DNA of 64,000 nt from Lithospermum erythrorhizon (lineage: Eukaryota > Streptophyta > Magnoliopsida > Boraginales > Boraginaceae): the NCBI GenBank assembly GCA_019722365.1, contig JADFUC010002313.1, positions 372,001 to 436,000 on the forward strand, written 5' to 3'. Positions 48,741 through 60,016 of the stretch are shown one piece after another. A program made the translations under genes and the position numbers. The notes below the pieces were generated by a model. It made no database searches, was not told the origin of the DNA, and was given only the letters and a program-made list of their open reading frames with translations. Position 1 is the stretch's first letter. Each line of letters begins with the position of its first letter.

Positions 48741-48855
48741 TCGCCAAACTTGTGTCCATTAGATTAATACATATAATATAGGTCATTAGTCCATTATGGC
48801 CTGATCCAATCGAAAAGATAAATATATTAATCTCTTTTAAAAAGGAGTCACCAAT
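48741..48855 (-). mobile_element. Right LTR-like scrap of the gypsy element
   Basis: Contains TATAATATAGG followed by CATTAGTCCATTATGGCC, matching the sequence near 36066..36095 in the same orientation. Probably the outer end of the 5' LTR joined to integrase by deletion. Confidence 0.4.
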
Positions 48856-49640
48856 ACACTTTAATTATTAGTTATTGTGAGGCAATGTTTTGCCAATTAA
48901 TGAGTGTTTCTTAAATAATTTTTGGAACGAATAAGGAAAGGTGAATAAAGACAATCATTAACAAAATACGGAGTATATCTATCAGGAATTTGTGATAAGA
49001 TTCTATTTCAAAGAACAATTTATGCACTCTTCATTCATATGCCCCTTGCACCAAACCGGATTTCAAAGAACAAAAATGGTTCAAATTGAAAGTTGTAAAC
49101 TACAGTTTGTCCCAGGGGTGGAAACTATACGAGCCCCTATAATTTGACACAAACTTTACATGGCCACATGAACACACATCAGCCAATCGTGCTCACGAAT
49201 ACGGAGTATTAGATTATTAGGTCGCTCCGAAATCTATCTATTGCTCACTCGACAAATAACGCATTCGGATCTTCCATAACAAAAGGATATAAATTCTATT
49301 TTAATAATAAAAGTAGAGCGTGAATATAAATTATTATTACTCCATAGAATGTAAAATCAAAATCAAAACACGACCACACTTTCTATTACACGTGCATCAT
49401 CATTGTTACAACCAGTCAATATCTTCAAAAATATCCTACTTTTTACAATATAAATTAATTAAGTATTAAAAAACGAAACATGTATCATACCTCAATAAAG
49501 TATAACATAAATCGTCACACAAATAACGCTTATTCCTATTAATTGTGGGACACACATGAGTTGTGCGTGCATGATTTTATAGTGGAAGCGAGCATACTGT
49601 AGGTCTTCTTCCCTCTCGTCAAAATGGACAAAATTGTAAG
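48856..49640. other. Intergenic region and promoter of the Raf-like kinase gene
   Basis: AT-rich, no ORF. Two copies of TACGGAGTA occur (48967 and 49200). The right end leads into a CT-rich stretch. Confidence 0.5.
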
Positions 49641-49654
49641 ACCAAGACCCATAT

Positions 49655-49705
49655 AAATCTCTCTCCCTCTCTCTAAAGCTATATATATAAATCTCTCTCT
49701 CTATC
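49655..49705 (+). promoter_or_regulatory. CT-rich initiator-type region of the kinase gene
   Basis: CTCTCTCCCTCTCTCT and ATCTCTCTCTCTATC flank a short TATATATA. Such pyrimidine (Y) patches lie at or just downstream of plant transcription starts. The first exon appears to end at 49788 (ACAAG|GTGATT). Confidence 0.5.
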
Positions 49706-49788
49706 TGTTGTGTGTGTTGTTCAATTAATCAAAACGGTGTCGTTTTCAACTGAAATTCCAATCAATTCATAGCGATCGTAATTACAAG

Positions 49789-51355
49789 GTGATTCACACT
49801 CGATCTACTTCATTTTTTGTTTGATTTTGCCCTATAATTACTTCAATTTATTGATTTTTTTGTTGAAATTTATGAATTTCTGATGTGGGTTTTTTAGGAT
49901 TTTGTTATATGTTTATCTTTTTTGTTTAAATTTCTCAATTTCTGATATGGGTTTTTGTGGATTTTGTTATATTTTGAATTTGTGCATGTAAAAATTGTTT
50001 CTTTTGAGCTTATAAAGAGTAATAAGGGTACGTTTATATGTATATTGAAGAAACTAGTTCTGTTTTTAGCCCATAAATAAAGTTTAATGTGTTTCATTTA
50101 TGTGTTATTTTGCCCTAGAATTACTCCAATTTCTCGATTTATAAGGTCGTTTTTGTTGAGATTTATTAATTTATTAAGTTGGGTTTATTAAGTTTTACAT
50201 TATTTTTGTCTTTTTTGTTTTGGAATTTTGTTTTAGTGTATAAAAATCGTTTCTTTTTAGCTTGTTATGATGAAGGGTTATGTTTGTTTGGATATTGATG
50301 ATAAAGGTTATCTTTTTAGCTCATAAATGAAGCTTAATGTAGTTAATTTATGTTCGACTTTGCTTGTTATGAGGTCTTTTTTGTTGAAATTTGTCAATTT
50401 GTCGAGTTGGGTTTCTGGGGTTTTACTTTTTTTGTTTTGGAATTTTGGTTAGGTGTAGAAATTCTTTTCATTTTTAGCTTGTTATGATCAAGGGTTTTGT
50501 TTGTTTGGATATTGATGATAAAAGTTTCGATTTAAGCCCATAATGAAGTTTAATGTACTTTGTTTGCGTTCGATTATGCCCTAAATTACTTCGTTTCTTG
50601 ATTTGGAAGGTCTTTTTTTATTGAAATTTCTTAATTTCTCGAGCTGGGTTTCTAGGATTTTTACCTTGTTTTTTATCTTTTTTGATTTGGAATTTCGTTA
50701 TGGGTGTATGAAAATCATTTCTTGTAGTTCTTACTGGTAAGGGTTATATTTGTATGTATATTGAGTATAGAGGTTAGATTTATATCCCATCAGTGTAATT
50801 TAATGTAGTTCCTTTTTATGCTTTTGCTAGATTTTGTTCTTAAATGTGAATCGTCCAAATAATTTAGAAGTATCAATTTTATAATTAATGAATACCGATA
50901 CTTGCAGAAGCTTTTATTTTTGTCTAAAAGTTTCCTCATTTTTTTCCTTCAGTTTTTTGTTTGGGCATATAAAAATCATTTCTATTTATTATTTTCCCGT
51001 ATTTTGAGGATAAAGGCTTCAATTTTTAGCCTGTAAGTGTATTTTAATGTAGTTCCGTTGTGCTTTTACACGTTTTTTGTGCTTAAATGTGAATTATCCA
51101 AGTATTCAAGAAGTATCAATTATACAATGATACCATGGACACCGCTGTCTATTTATGTCATCTCTATGGTTTTTACTTTATCTTTGTTGAAAATTGAGTA
51201 TTTAGGTTTATATTTGTGTAATTACTGCACTTCATTTATGCCTCTTTCAATATATGTTATTTGTGCTGTTTGTAATTGCCTAATTGGTGAATATATGGAA
51301 TATGCTTAGTCATTGACTGATATTTGACTGGTATATTTCCTCTTTTAAATTTTAG
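49789..51355 (+). other. Long 5'UTR intron of the kinase gene, filled with ~210-250-bp tandem repeats
   Basis: Donor ACAAG|GTGATT, acceptor TTTTAG|GGTTC. T-rich throughout, and free of ORFs. The phrase (A/T)TTTAATGTAGTT or a close variant recurs at about 50081, 50331, 50546, 50796 and 51033, each time with GTTGGGTTT or CTGGGTTT, TTTTGTTTTGGAATTT and TTAGCTTGTTATGA-type blocks between, i.e. about five diverged copies. Confidence 0.75.
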
Positions 51356-51443
51356 GGTTCTAAAGAGAGATTTGGGAATACGTTTCTCATGCAGAAGGAA
51401 TAACTGAACTTCTGAGGTGTTTTATTCTGCTTGTGTCGGTAAA

Positions 51444-53315
51444 ATGTTGGAGGCTCAGAAGTTTACAGGAATTATAGGACTCAATGATAACCATGATAAT
51501 TTCGATATCTCGCAAAATTTCTATGTCAAGCTCAACGAGGGTTCAAACATGTCAATGGACAGCTATGCAAGCTTACAAATGAGCAATGGAGGAGGATCTG
51601 TTGCTATGTCAATGGATAACAGCAGTGTTGGATCAAATGATTCACACACCCGCTTATTTAATCACCAAGGCCTCAAGCGAGTCAATAATAATTATTCTGT
51701 AGCTGCTAGTGTCAACCGTGGAAGAGTATCTCATGGACTGAGTGATGATGCATTGGCCCAAGCACTAATAGACCCTCGTTTCCCAACAGAGGGACTTGCT
51801 AATTACGATGACTGGACAATTGATTTGAGAAAACTTAATATGGGGCCTGCATTTGCTCAAGGGGCTTTTGGGAAATTGTATAAAGGTACTTATAATGGTG
51901 AGGATGTGGCTATTAAGCTCCTGGAGAAGCCAGAGAATGATCCAGAGAGAGCACATTTGATGGAGCAACAATTTCAGCAAGAAGTCATGATGTTAGCTAC
52001 ATTGAAGCACCCTAACATTGTTCGATTTATCGGTGCTTGCCGTAAACCCATGGTGTGGTGTATTATCACCGAATATGCAAAGGGAGGGTCTGTACGACAG
52101 TTTCTAACCAGGCGACAAAACCGCTCAGTGCCTTTGAAATTAGCAGTAAAGCAGGCATTAGATGTTGCCAGGGGGATGGAATATGTTCATGGCCTTAATT
52201 TAATTCATCGTGACTTGAAGTCTGACAACCTTCTCATTGCTGCTGATAAATCAATCAAGATAGCTGATTTTGGGGTTGCTCGAATTGAGGTGCAGACTGA
52301 AGGGATGACTCCAGAGACTGGGACATACCGCTGGATGGCCCCGTAAGCTTCTTAAACTTTGATCTACTGTTTTCATTGCCATCATATAATCATGTCTATC
52401 TATACAATCTCCAGATGCAATTATGGTGCTACAGCTAATTTTTTCATAATCTTACTATAATAGATATGTTTGTTATCTACTTATTTGTTACACAATAGAT
52501 ATGTTTGTTATCTACTTATTTGTTACACAATAGATATGTTTGTTATCTACTTATTTGTTACACTTCAAGTAATTAATGTGCTATATTTACTTCACCTATT
52601 GACACTTAAAGCAAGAAACGCTGGGAGATCAAGGTTTGTCACTTCAAACTTGTACCGATAAGGTTTAAATTGTGGTTGCAACTATATGGTTGTTATCTTG
52701 GCATCCATCAACAATATGAACCCTCCTAACTTTGGGTGCCTATGTCTTCTAGGGGAGCATTTACTCCCTTAAAATTGTTTATTTGACAAGAGTACATTTA
52801 GTTGCATATTTGTTCACTGATTGACTTTCCAGAAAGAGAAGCAATTTAAATAGCTTGATGTTAGTTCAACAGGTCGGTGATGCATAAGTTTGCAACTGAT
52901 TTTTATCGGTGCACATAATGTTTATCGGATTATTTGCATGTACCGGCTACCTGAGTGTGTCGTTCTCTGAGTTTGCAGAGAGATGATCCAGCACAGGCCA
53001 TACACTCAGAAAGTGGATGTTTATAGCTTTGGGATTGTCCTGTGGGAACTCATCACAGGAATGCTTCCTTTCCAGAACATGACTGCTGTGCAGGCTGCAT
53101 TTGCTGTTGTGAACAAAGGCGTACGCCCAAACATCCCCAACGACTCCTTACCAGTGCTTAGCGAGATCATGACTCGTTGCTGGGATGGAAATCCAGATGC
53201 CAGACCTACGTTCTCTCAGGTGGTTAAGATGCTCGAGGCTGCAGAAACTGAGATCATGACTACTGTTCGGAAAGCTCGTTTCCGGTGCTGTGTTTCACCG
53301 ATGACTATGGACTGA
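51444..53315 (+). CDS. Raf-like MAPKKK (plant group C, At4g31170/At2g24360-like) Ser/Thr/Tyr kinase
   Basis: Cytosolic Raf-like kinase of plant MAPKKK subgroup C. Two coding exons, 51444..52342 and 52979..53315, join in phase for 411 residues. Start chosen at MLEAQKF, where the family normally begins; an in-frame ATG 27 nt upstream exists. Residues 1-100 are Ser/Asn/Met-rich ([17 protein letters not shown]). Kinase domain about 125-400: glycine loop [17 protein letters not shown] with Lys158, C-helix [15 protein letters not shown], catalytic loop HRDLKSDN (Asp257), DFG at 275-277, GTYRWMAPE, then [12 protein letters not shown] and [11 protein letters not shown]. All catalytic residues are present, so it should be active. 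Substrates are not deducible. The neighbour on the opposite strand is the YTH gene, tail to tail, with 0.8-0.9 kb between the ends. Confidence 0.94.
52461..52563. repeat. 35-bp unit, three tandem copies, in kinase intron
   Basis: Unit begins TAGATATGTTTGTTATCTAC; the three copies are identical except for the last two bases of copy 3. Intronic minisatellite, likely length-polymorphic. Confidence 0.95.
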
Positions 53316-54076
53316 TGCGAAACATGAACTAGTAGTGTTAAAAACAGACAGAATTGAGATACATCAAAAACTGAGTTATTGTCAGCCATGTGTATCTATC
53401 AGGCTTAATTTCTTTCTAAAGATAGGAAAAAAGTAACCAAAGTTATGATAATAATGTGCTTTGTTTGTGTTTATTTGATCCTCTTCTCTTTTGAATATTA
53501 TGGATTGAATATGGTGAGTTAAAAAGTAATAGAAGAGGTGATGTGTATCTGCACATTGCATGCCTTTTGTTTCAATATTTTTAGCTTTAGGTAGAAAGGA
53601 TGAACATATATGGACTAAACTGAACAAGGGATAGATGCAGTTACATCTCAAATTTTCTCTCAAACTCAATGTATTCAGAATACGACTACACAATCAAGTT
53701 TAGCTTTGTTCATAAGCCAAGCTAAAAGTACAACTAAAGGCATCAGGTACATCAAATATAAAACCTCCCAGGAAACAACAGATTCTTGTTGTTCAGTATG
53801 CAGGATACCACCTATCTTAAGATAACAATTGAGTAATGGAAAATAATATGCCATTTTTCAGTCCCTTCCAAGTATCCTACATTGCAACCTGATTTCTAGA
53901 TCAGAAAAGTTAAAAAGGGAACATAAGAAACTAACTTTGCAAGGTAAATTAAATTCCACCTTGAAAGATTGAAGTCACCAGGTCTGGTATTCAACTCTGT
54001 GATATCATGAAAATCTACTCCAACAAACCAACGCCATTTACATTTTGTTTCCTGCAAAAGCAGGGTTATGGCCATA
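53316..54076. other. Convergent 3' ends of the kinase and YTH genes
   Basis: Kinase 3'UTR on the left, YTH 3'UTR on the right. No other feature recognised. Confidence 0.5.
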
Positions 54077-54263
54077 TTACAATTCCGTCTTAGGCGCCAA
54101 TTTGCTTCCATCCAAGTTAAGAGTGTCTGCCAGATTATCTGACAGTTGGCCTATTGGGTCGGCTGATGGAGCAACAACAACATTTGTAGTTGAACTATCA
54201 CGTTGCTTGGTCTTCCTTCCAACTGACTTTCATCAGAAACTATCGCTAAGCAACGTGTGTACT

Positions 54264-57200
54264 TTAATTGCTGTTTTTGAAGATTCTCAACATCTCAATC
54301 CCCTGTTCTAGTTTGACCTGTGGCAAAAATCAAGTTACAGTAGTGTTTAGTAACGTTAGAAAATCAATCAAATAGAAAAGGAATTAGTGACAGTTAAATA
54401 AAAGCATGTGCAAACAAAGGCTGATGATAACACACAATACCTCCTGAGAGTCTCGGCTGTGAGTTACAGGTTTGTTCTCATTGTTCTCGAGAAGTATGTG
54501 CCTGAAGCGACCGTTAGGAACATCTTTTATTATATGCCATTTGACCTGGAACTGGCCACTCCACCTACTATCTTGTTGCCAGTAGTCAGCATCGCATTCA
54601 AAGTCAACAGTCCCTACCATTTCAGCAACGCCACAGAACTGACCGCTGGCATTGACCTATTAAACATCATAACCAATTCAACTAAAGAAGTGGCCAATAC
54701 AAAGTCAAAATGTAACAACTATTTACAACAGAGAAAGTCAAGAATGAATAATCATTTACTATCGGAGAGGAAAAACACAGAGTAATAATAAATACATAAA
54801 TAAATGAAGCAAAGAAGTCCAGCTTTCCGCTCCAATTACTAAACCCATTGTACTCCTATACAAAAGGCAGAACAGTCGATTTTACACCAGGCGGTAGATA
54901 AATTGAAGGCACGTCATAACACTAACTTTCAGGAAATATAGATACCACAACTGAAGAATTACACCCAGGTACTTACAGAGAAAAATAGAAAGACTGGACA
55001 ATTTTCTTTCTCATTAGCGTAGTGATAAGCTGCATCCAGTTTTCTGTTACCGAGTGGAGTGCTGGCCCACACATTATATTTTATGCTTTTGTGAATGTTG
55101 TCTTCACTGAAAGACTTTATGACGAAAAACTTTGCATTGTCATAATCACTGACAAAGTCAGGGTTGTTATACTGATCCAGCTTTAGTCTGGGTAATGACT
55201 TAGCATCTTTCAGAATGTCAGAAGAGGCACTCTCGTCAGTGAGATCTTTACTTTTTTGCTTTAATGCCCTTGGTCCACGGTTTCGATCACCCGAAGTACC
55301 AAGAAAGTCGGTAGGAATGCTGACAGAATCAAGATCCCTATCACGCCCCCCTCCTCTCAGAGGGGCAAAACGGTTCCACTGGTTGTTTTCCCACCGAGAG
55401 GTAGAACCACTGGGATAGTTGAAAGAGCCACTCCGCACAGACGAGCTTGATCCAAAACCATGACCTTGAAATGATGCCTGTAAATGACGGGGGAGGGAAA
55501 GAAAATTAAGAGAGCATCTGAGCTTTTAAATTCAATGATTAAGCTAGAGACATATTAAATTCAATGTGATCAATCCTGGTTATTAACTACTCATTGAAGT
55601 GAAAGCAACAAAACACAACAAATTTTGTGAAGGAAAAAAAGAGTGAGCTTTATTTACCCACCCATCTTAATGCCTATTGTACACAATCCCTATGTGTACA
55701 AGTATAATTACTCCCTCCGTTTTTTTTATTTTCGTATATCGAACTTTGACTTATCATTACTCTTAAACTATATGTTAAAATTCATAAAGAAAATACACAT
55801 ATTTAAACTATTTTCAAAGACGAATCTAATGATATAAATTTTATATTTATAAAAATAATGAGCAATTAGTAATTAATGGTTAAAGTTTTATCTCGATATA
55901 CGAAAAAGTCAAATAAAAAAAAAACAGAGGTAGTATAAAGAACAGGGGTAAAATAACAGTCTAGTTATAAAAAATATGAAAAAAATTAAGAAACATTGAT
56001 GGCCTGCATAGGAGAAAATGGATCTCTAGCAAGCATAATTCTTCTTCAACATTTCTTTTAAACAGAACTGAAAATTGACCAACCTGAGTAATGTTCTGCT
56101 CATAAGATCCAAACATGCCACTATATGGTGAATACAAATTCCCAGGAGTTATTGTTGATGGGTATCTCCCAGAATCTAAAGAGGTTGACTGGTTTGATAA
56201 TTCTTCCCCAGAACCAAACTTGCTCTGGTACTTGTAGAAACCGAAGCCACTGTTTCCAGAGGGATCACCGCTAAAAGACCCGAAAGGCATATAGAAACTC
56301 GATCCCGGCCCAAAAAGCATATTGTCAGCTCGTTCTTGGCTGTTGTTTCCAGAAGCCATCAGTTCATTCTGTGAAACTGAAAGTGCTGATGAGACATGTG
56401 GCAAGCCAGGGGAAACTGCTTGTGGATAATGAGATGCAGGCAGAGGAAATTGATGTGGTGAGAAGAGCTGGCCATCAAACATTATAGGTGAAATAGGTCT
56501 AGGGATGGGAGAATACTGTCCATAGCCCATCTGTGCATCATAGCCATGACCAGGAGGGAAAAAGAGGGAAGAATTGTCATTGTACATTGCCTACACAAAT
56601 ATTCGAGAGAAGATGAGAGCCTACTTAGTGCACCTAACATACATTAGTTACACGCTAGAAAATTAAGCTCACCGGTGGAACAATGTGCAAGTTGTTTGCA
56701 TTACCATAGTTAGCCTGTTCATCCCAGTTTCCTGAAATGTTATCATAACCTGCAACAGCAATACAAGAAAAAATCTTCAGAAAGCAATAGACTCTGGCAC
56801 TCTGCATAACATGAAATGCCACCATGACATGTTACAAGTATCATTTGTTATTGCCCTATGCTTCTGTTACTTGGTTAAAAAGGATGAAAAATGATTACTT
56901 GGTCACTCCACACTACATGGTACCGATAATCGATAGCCAATTCATGACCAATAATCAATGGATGAACATTACACACTGTGCATGAAGATTGAAGCAATTG
57001 AGGGACTAACCACCATTGTAAAAACTTTGCTCCTGTGTCGTATAAGTATTGTATGGATGAGTACAGGGGACAGACCCACTAGTCTCTGATGTTGCTATCC
57101 GATCTTTGGCATTTATTGCGAGACTTGTGATGGCAGCATCAGCAGCAGCATTTGCGGAAACAACCTTCTCATCTTTTGGGGACACAGGCTGGAAATATAT

Positions 57201-58058
57201 TACAATGGAAGTGAGGATATAACTCAACTAAGCTAAAACATAGAAACATCAAATAACAGGAAATATGAAGTCAATTATATTCTACGGAGTAATTAGTATA
57301 CCTGATCTGCTAAGTTGTGAGCAGCCGTCCGGTCTCCTGCAATTCATGTCCAAATTAACTTTTTGAAAGATATTAGCAACAGCAATACCCTAACAAGTTT
57401 CTAAATCACGGGTTGACCGGTGTCACAAGATCTTCCAGGTGCTAAATATTCCTCAAAATACTTCCTAAACAACTTATTGGCTACATTAATTTCACGAATA
57501 CCACGATTCACTTTCCTCATATTTCCTAAAAGCAGCCTACTTTAATCACATTTGAATAACTGCACCATGTCTTCTCTTTAACCAAACAGAAAAGATACCA
57601 ATTTGAATTACCACAAAGAGATCACCACAGCATAACAACCTCCACCCTACCCTCAAAAACCAATTAGCCCAAAGATTCATTTTTCAGTACAATAATCCAA
57701 AATTCACCACCAACCAAGCTCGAGTGACGAATATAAATATCAATATACACAGACCTACTTCATGTAAACAAGCCTATTCCTTCAGTGATGCATACATAAA
57801 TTCAACAGCAGATCCATGAATCATACATGGAAATCAAAATAAGATCAATTCACTAATTTGACAGCCAAGAACACCAAAAAGAAAAAGAAAAAGAAAAACA
57901 CTCATGAAGTAAAAACCTTCATGCACAATAACACAATATATATTTAATGAAAATTACATGACAACTAAAATGAAACTCATATAGATAATATACAAACCAG
58001 GAGGGAAAATAGCAGGGACCCTATCAAAGTTCTGCTGCTGTTGATTCACTTCCTCCAT
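54264..58058 (-). CDS. ECT-type YTH-domain m6A reader
   Basis: ECT proteins bind N6-methyladenosine in mRNA in the cytoplasm. Exons 57998..58058, 57302..57336, 57011..57188, 56673..56749, 56084..56590, 54977..55477, 54441..54656 and 54264..54317 join in phase: 542 residues to the TAA at 54264. Start [11 protein letters not shown]. Residues 1-340 are a low-complexity Y/P/Q/S/G-rich region ([19 protein letters not shown]), typical of this family. The YTH domain starts near residue 380 ([21 protein letters not shown]). Probable cage residues are W423, W479 and W485 (DYWQQDSRW), with one extra residue between the last two compared with the usual spacing. [11 protein letters not shown] and [12 protein letters not shown] follow. 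The last exon starts [15 protein letters not shown], then hits a stop; the codons that should follow appear downstream to 54077 (GRKTKQRDSSTTNVVVAPSA), so the C-terminus may be frameshifted. Confidence 0.92.
55711..55933. mobile_element. Stowaway-type MITE in the YTH gene intron
   Basis: Ends CTCCCTCCGTTTTTT and AAACAGAGGTAG, with inner complementary blocks TTCGTATATCGA and TCGATATACGAA; flanked by TA on both sides. About 223 bp, no ORF. Strong stem potential. Confidence 0.85.
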
Positions 58059-60016
58059 TTTTCCACCCAAATCCAAAATTCTCTAACAAAACCAACTTGT
58101 ATATGCTTTATAAAAAACCCAACAAATCAAATTGAAAGAATAAGCATAAAAATCCAATCTTTTTTATTTCTTTGCTCCAAAAAAACCCAAAGAATTACTA
58201 CTGATACAAACACAACAAAACCCACAAGCTGAAATTGCTTAAAGCTTAGCGGGAGGGTTTGAAAAATGCATAATCATGCTTGAGGGTTGTAGGGTCCCCC
58301 CAAATTAAATATGAATACAAATGGACACACACATCCATACAAAAATATAGTCTGTGCTTTTGCATCCACTACAACTACTTGTAACAAGTATTGGTGAGCA
58401 CTGATAATAAATGCATAACCATATTGGATTTAAAAATGAAAACAAAAGAATGATCATTTTATTTTCTTTCGACTATTTAGAAATCCCTTCATCCCATAAG
58501 GGTATTCTCCTTTTATAGAAATTCATAAATTAGTTACTCCATAGTTTTAGTTAAAAAATATGGAGATAAAGTTTAGTTTGTAAGTTAAATTTAAATATTT
58601 ATGTCAAATAAAATGTCACTATTTAAAAGAAATCGTTAATAATAATTTGGTCAACATCGATGCCTCCACTCCAGAACTATTCAACGATTTCATTTAACTC
58701 ATGTAGCTACATCTAAACGATCGTGATAGAAATTAAATTGAGAGAATAAGTGGCGAAAAGCCCATTGATATTGGCTTACTAAACTCTAACATATACCATA
58801 AATTCAAAACTACTAACTTTCTTATCTGGGGACGACTTGTGATAAATTCGACACGTCCTATATTTCCGAATAATCATGTTTTTCCTTACTCTATTCCTAT
58901 ATATACTCCTACCTCCATCGTGAAATGGCATTTAATTGTACAGTTAATTGTTAATTTATATATATATAAATATATATATAAACATTAAAAAGTTTTAATA
59001 AATATTATTTCACTACTACCTCCTTCCTTTCTTAAAAAGGCCGGGTCCTACACCACCCAATACTACAAGCCACCCAGCGACATTTATATACCGTTTGACG
59101 ACATATTTAAATCACCACTTCCAGAACTTGACACATTTCCTCAAATACCCGAAAGGTTAATTATATCCATAGCTATCTTACGCCTACCCGACGCTATTCA
59201 CACGTTGTCAAGCTTCTTGTGCATTTGATGACCCTGCCTCCCTCGCTTGCTCTAACTAGCATCGAGTAATCTTTCCTAAAGATACCCTGGCCAGCTTGTG
59301 TCAGAACAAGGACCACGTCGAAAGTTGAAGAAGACCCAGAGTCTCACTACAAGTGCCTCGCAACCACAGATAAAGAATCTGGACGACTTTGGCCATACAG
59401 AAATACGTCACCTTTTTTGTTCCGAATAAAAAATGAAAAAGTATTTACATCAATTGACAAATAAGGATGCCACAATTAGGTGCACTGAAATGCTTTTGTA
59501 GTTTTTTTTTTGGTTTTGTTTTTTAAAAGGCTGAATGCTGCTCACGCTCTTCTATTTTATGTGATGCCATAACAGATACTATTGAGCTATGCTCTATAAT
59601 TTTTTTTTCCTTTATTGATATTTAGGTGAGGTGATTTTGAAGCACAAACTTTTAATTATTAATAGATTTTTTTCATCACGCAATTCGACTAATTTTTGAA
59701 TACTTTGTGAATCGCCTTACATAAATTAGAATTGATTTTGTACCATTCTCTTAAACTTAAATATAATTTTTTCTATTTACACTAAACTTATGTATTTTAA
59801 AACTTTCGATCGATTTGGTTCGAAAATTCAAAATTTAAATTTAATGAAAAATTTGAATTTTCATAAAAGAATAAAAAGAAAATTGTTCAAATATACTCCG
59901 TATATAACACGAGCCGGATCAAATCTTTTGCTCGAATTCAATGGAACCGGTTTGATTGAGGGGTTTAAAAGTCAGTATTGATCTTCACTAGTCTTTCTCG
60001 GCGGAGATCTGCTTCG
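58059..60016. other. Divergent upstream region between YTH and At5g58100-like genes
   Basis: Shared spacer of two divergently transcribed genes (YTH leftwards, next gene rightwards). Mostly AT-rich. A block at about 59040..59410 is much more GC-rich and has a coding-like feel on plus (a frame reading ASCAFDDPASLAC), but stops break every frame and no family is recognised. It may be an old pseudogene scrap. A MITE-like end lies near 58494. Confidence 0.45.
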
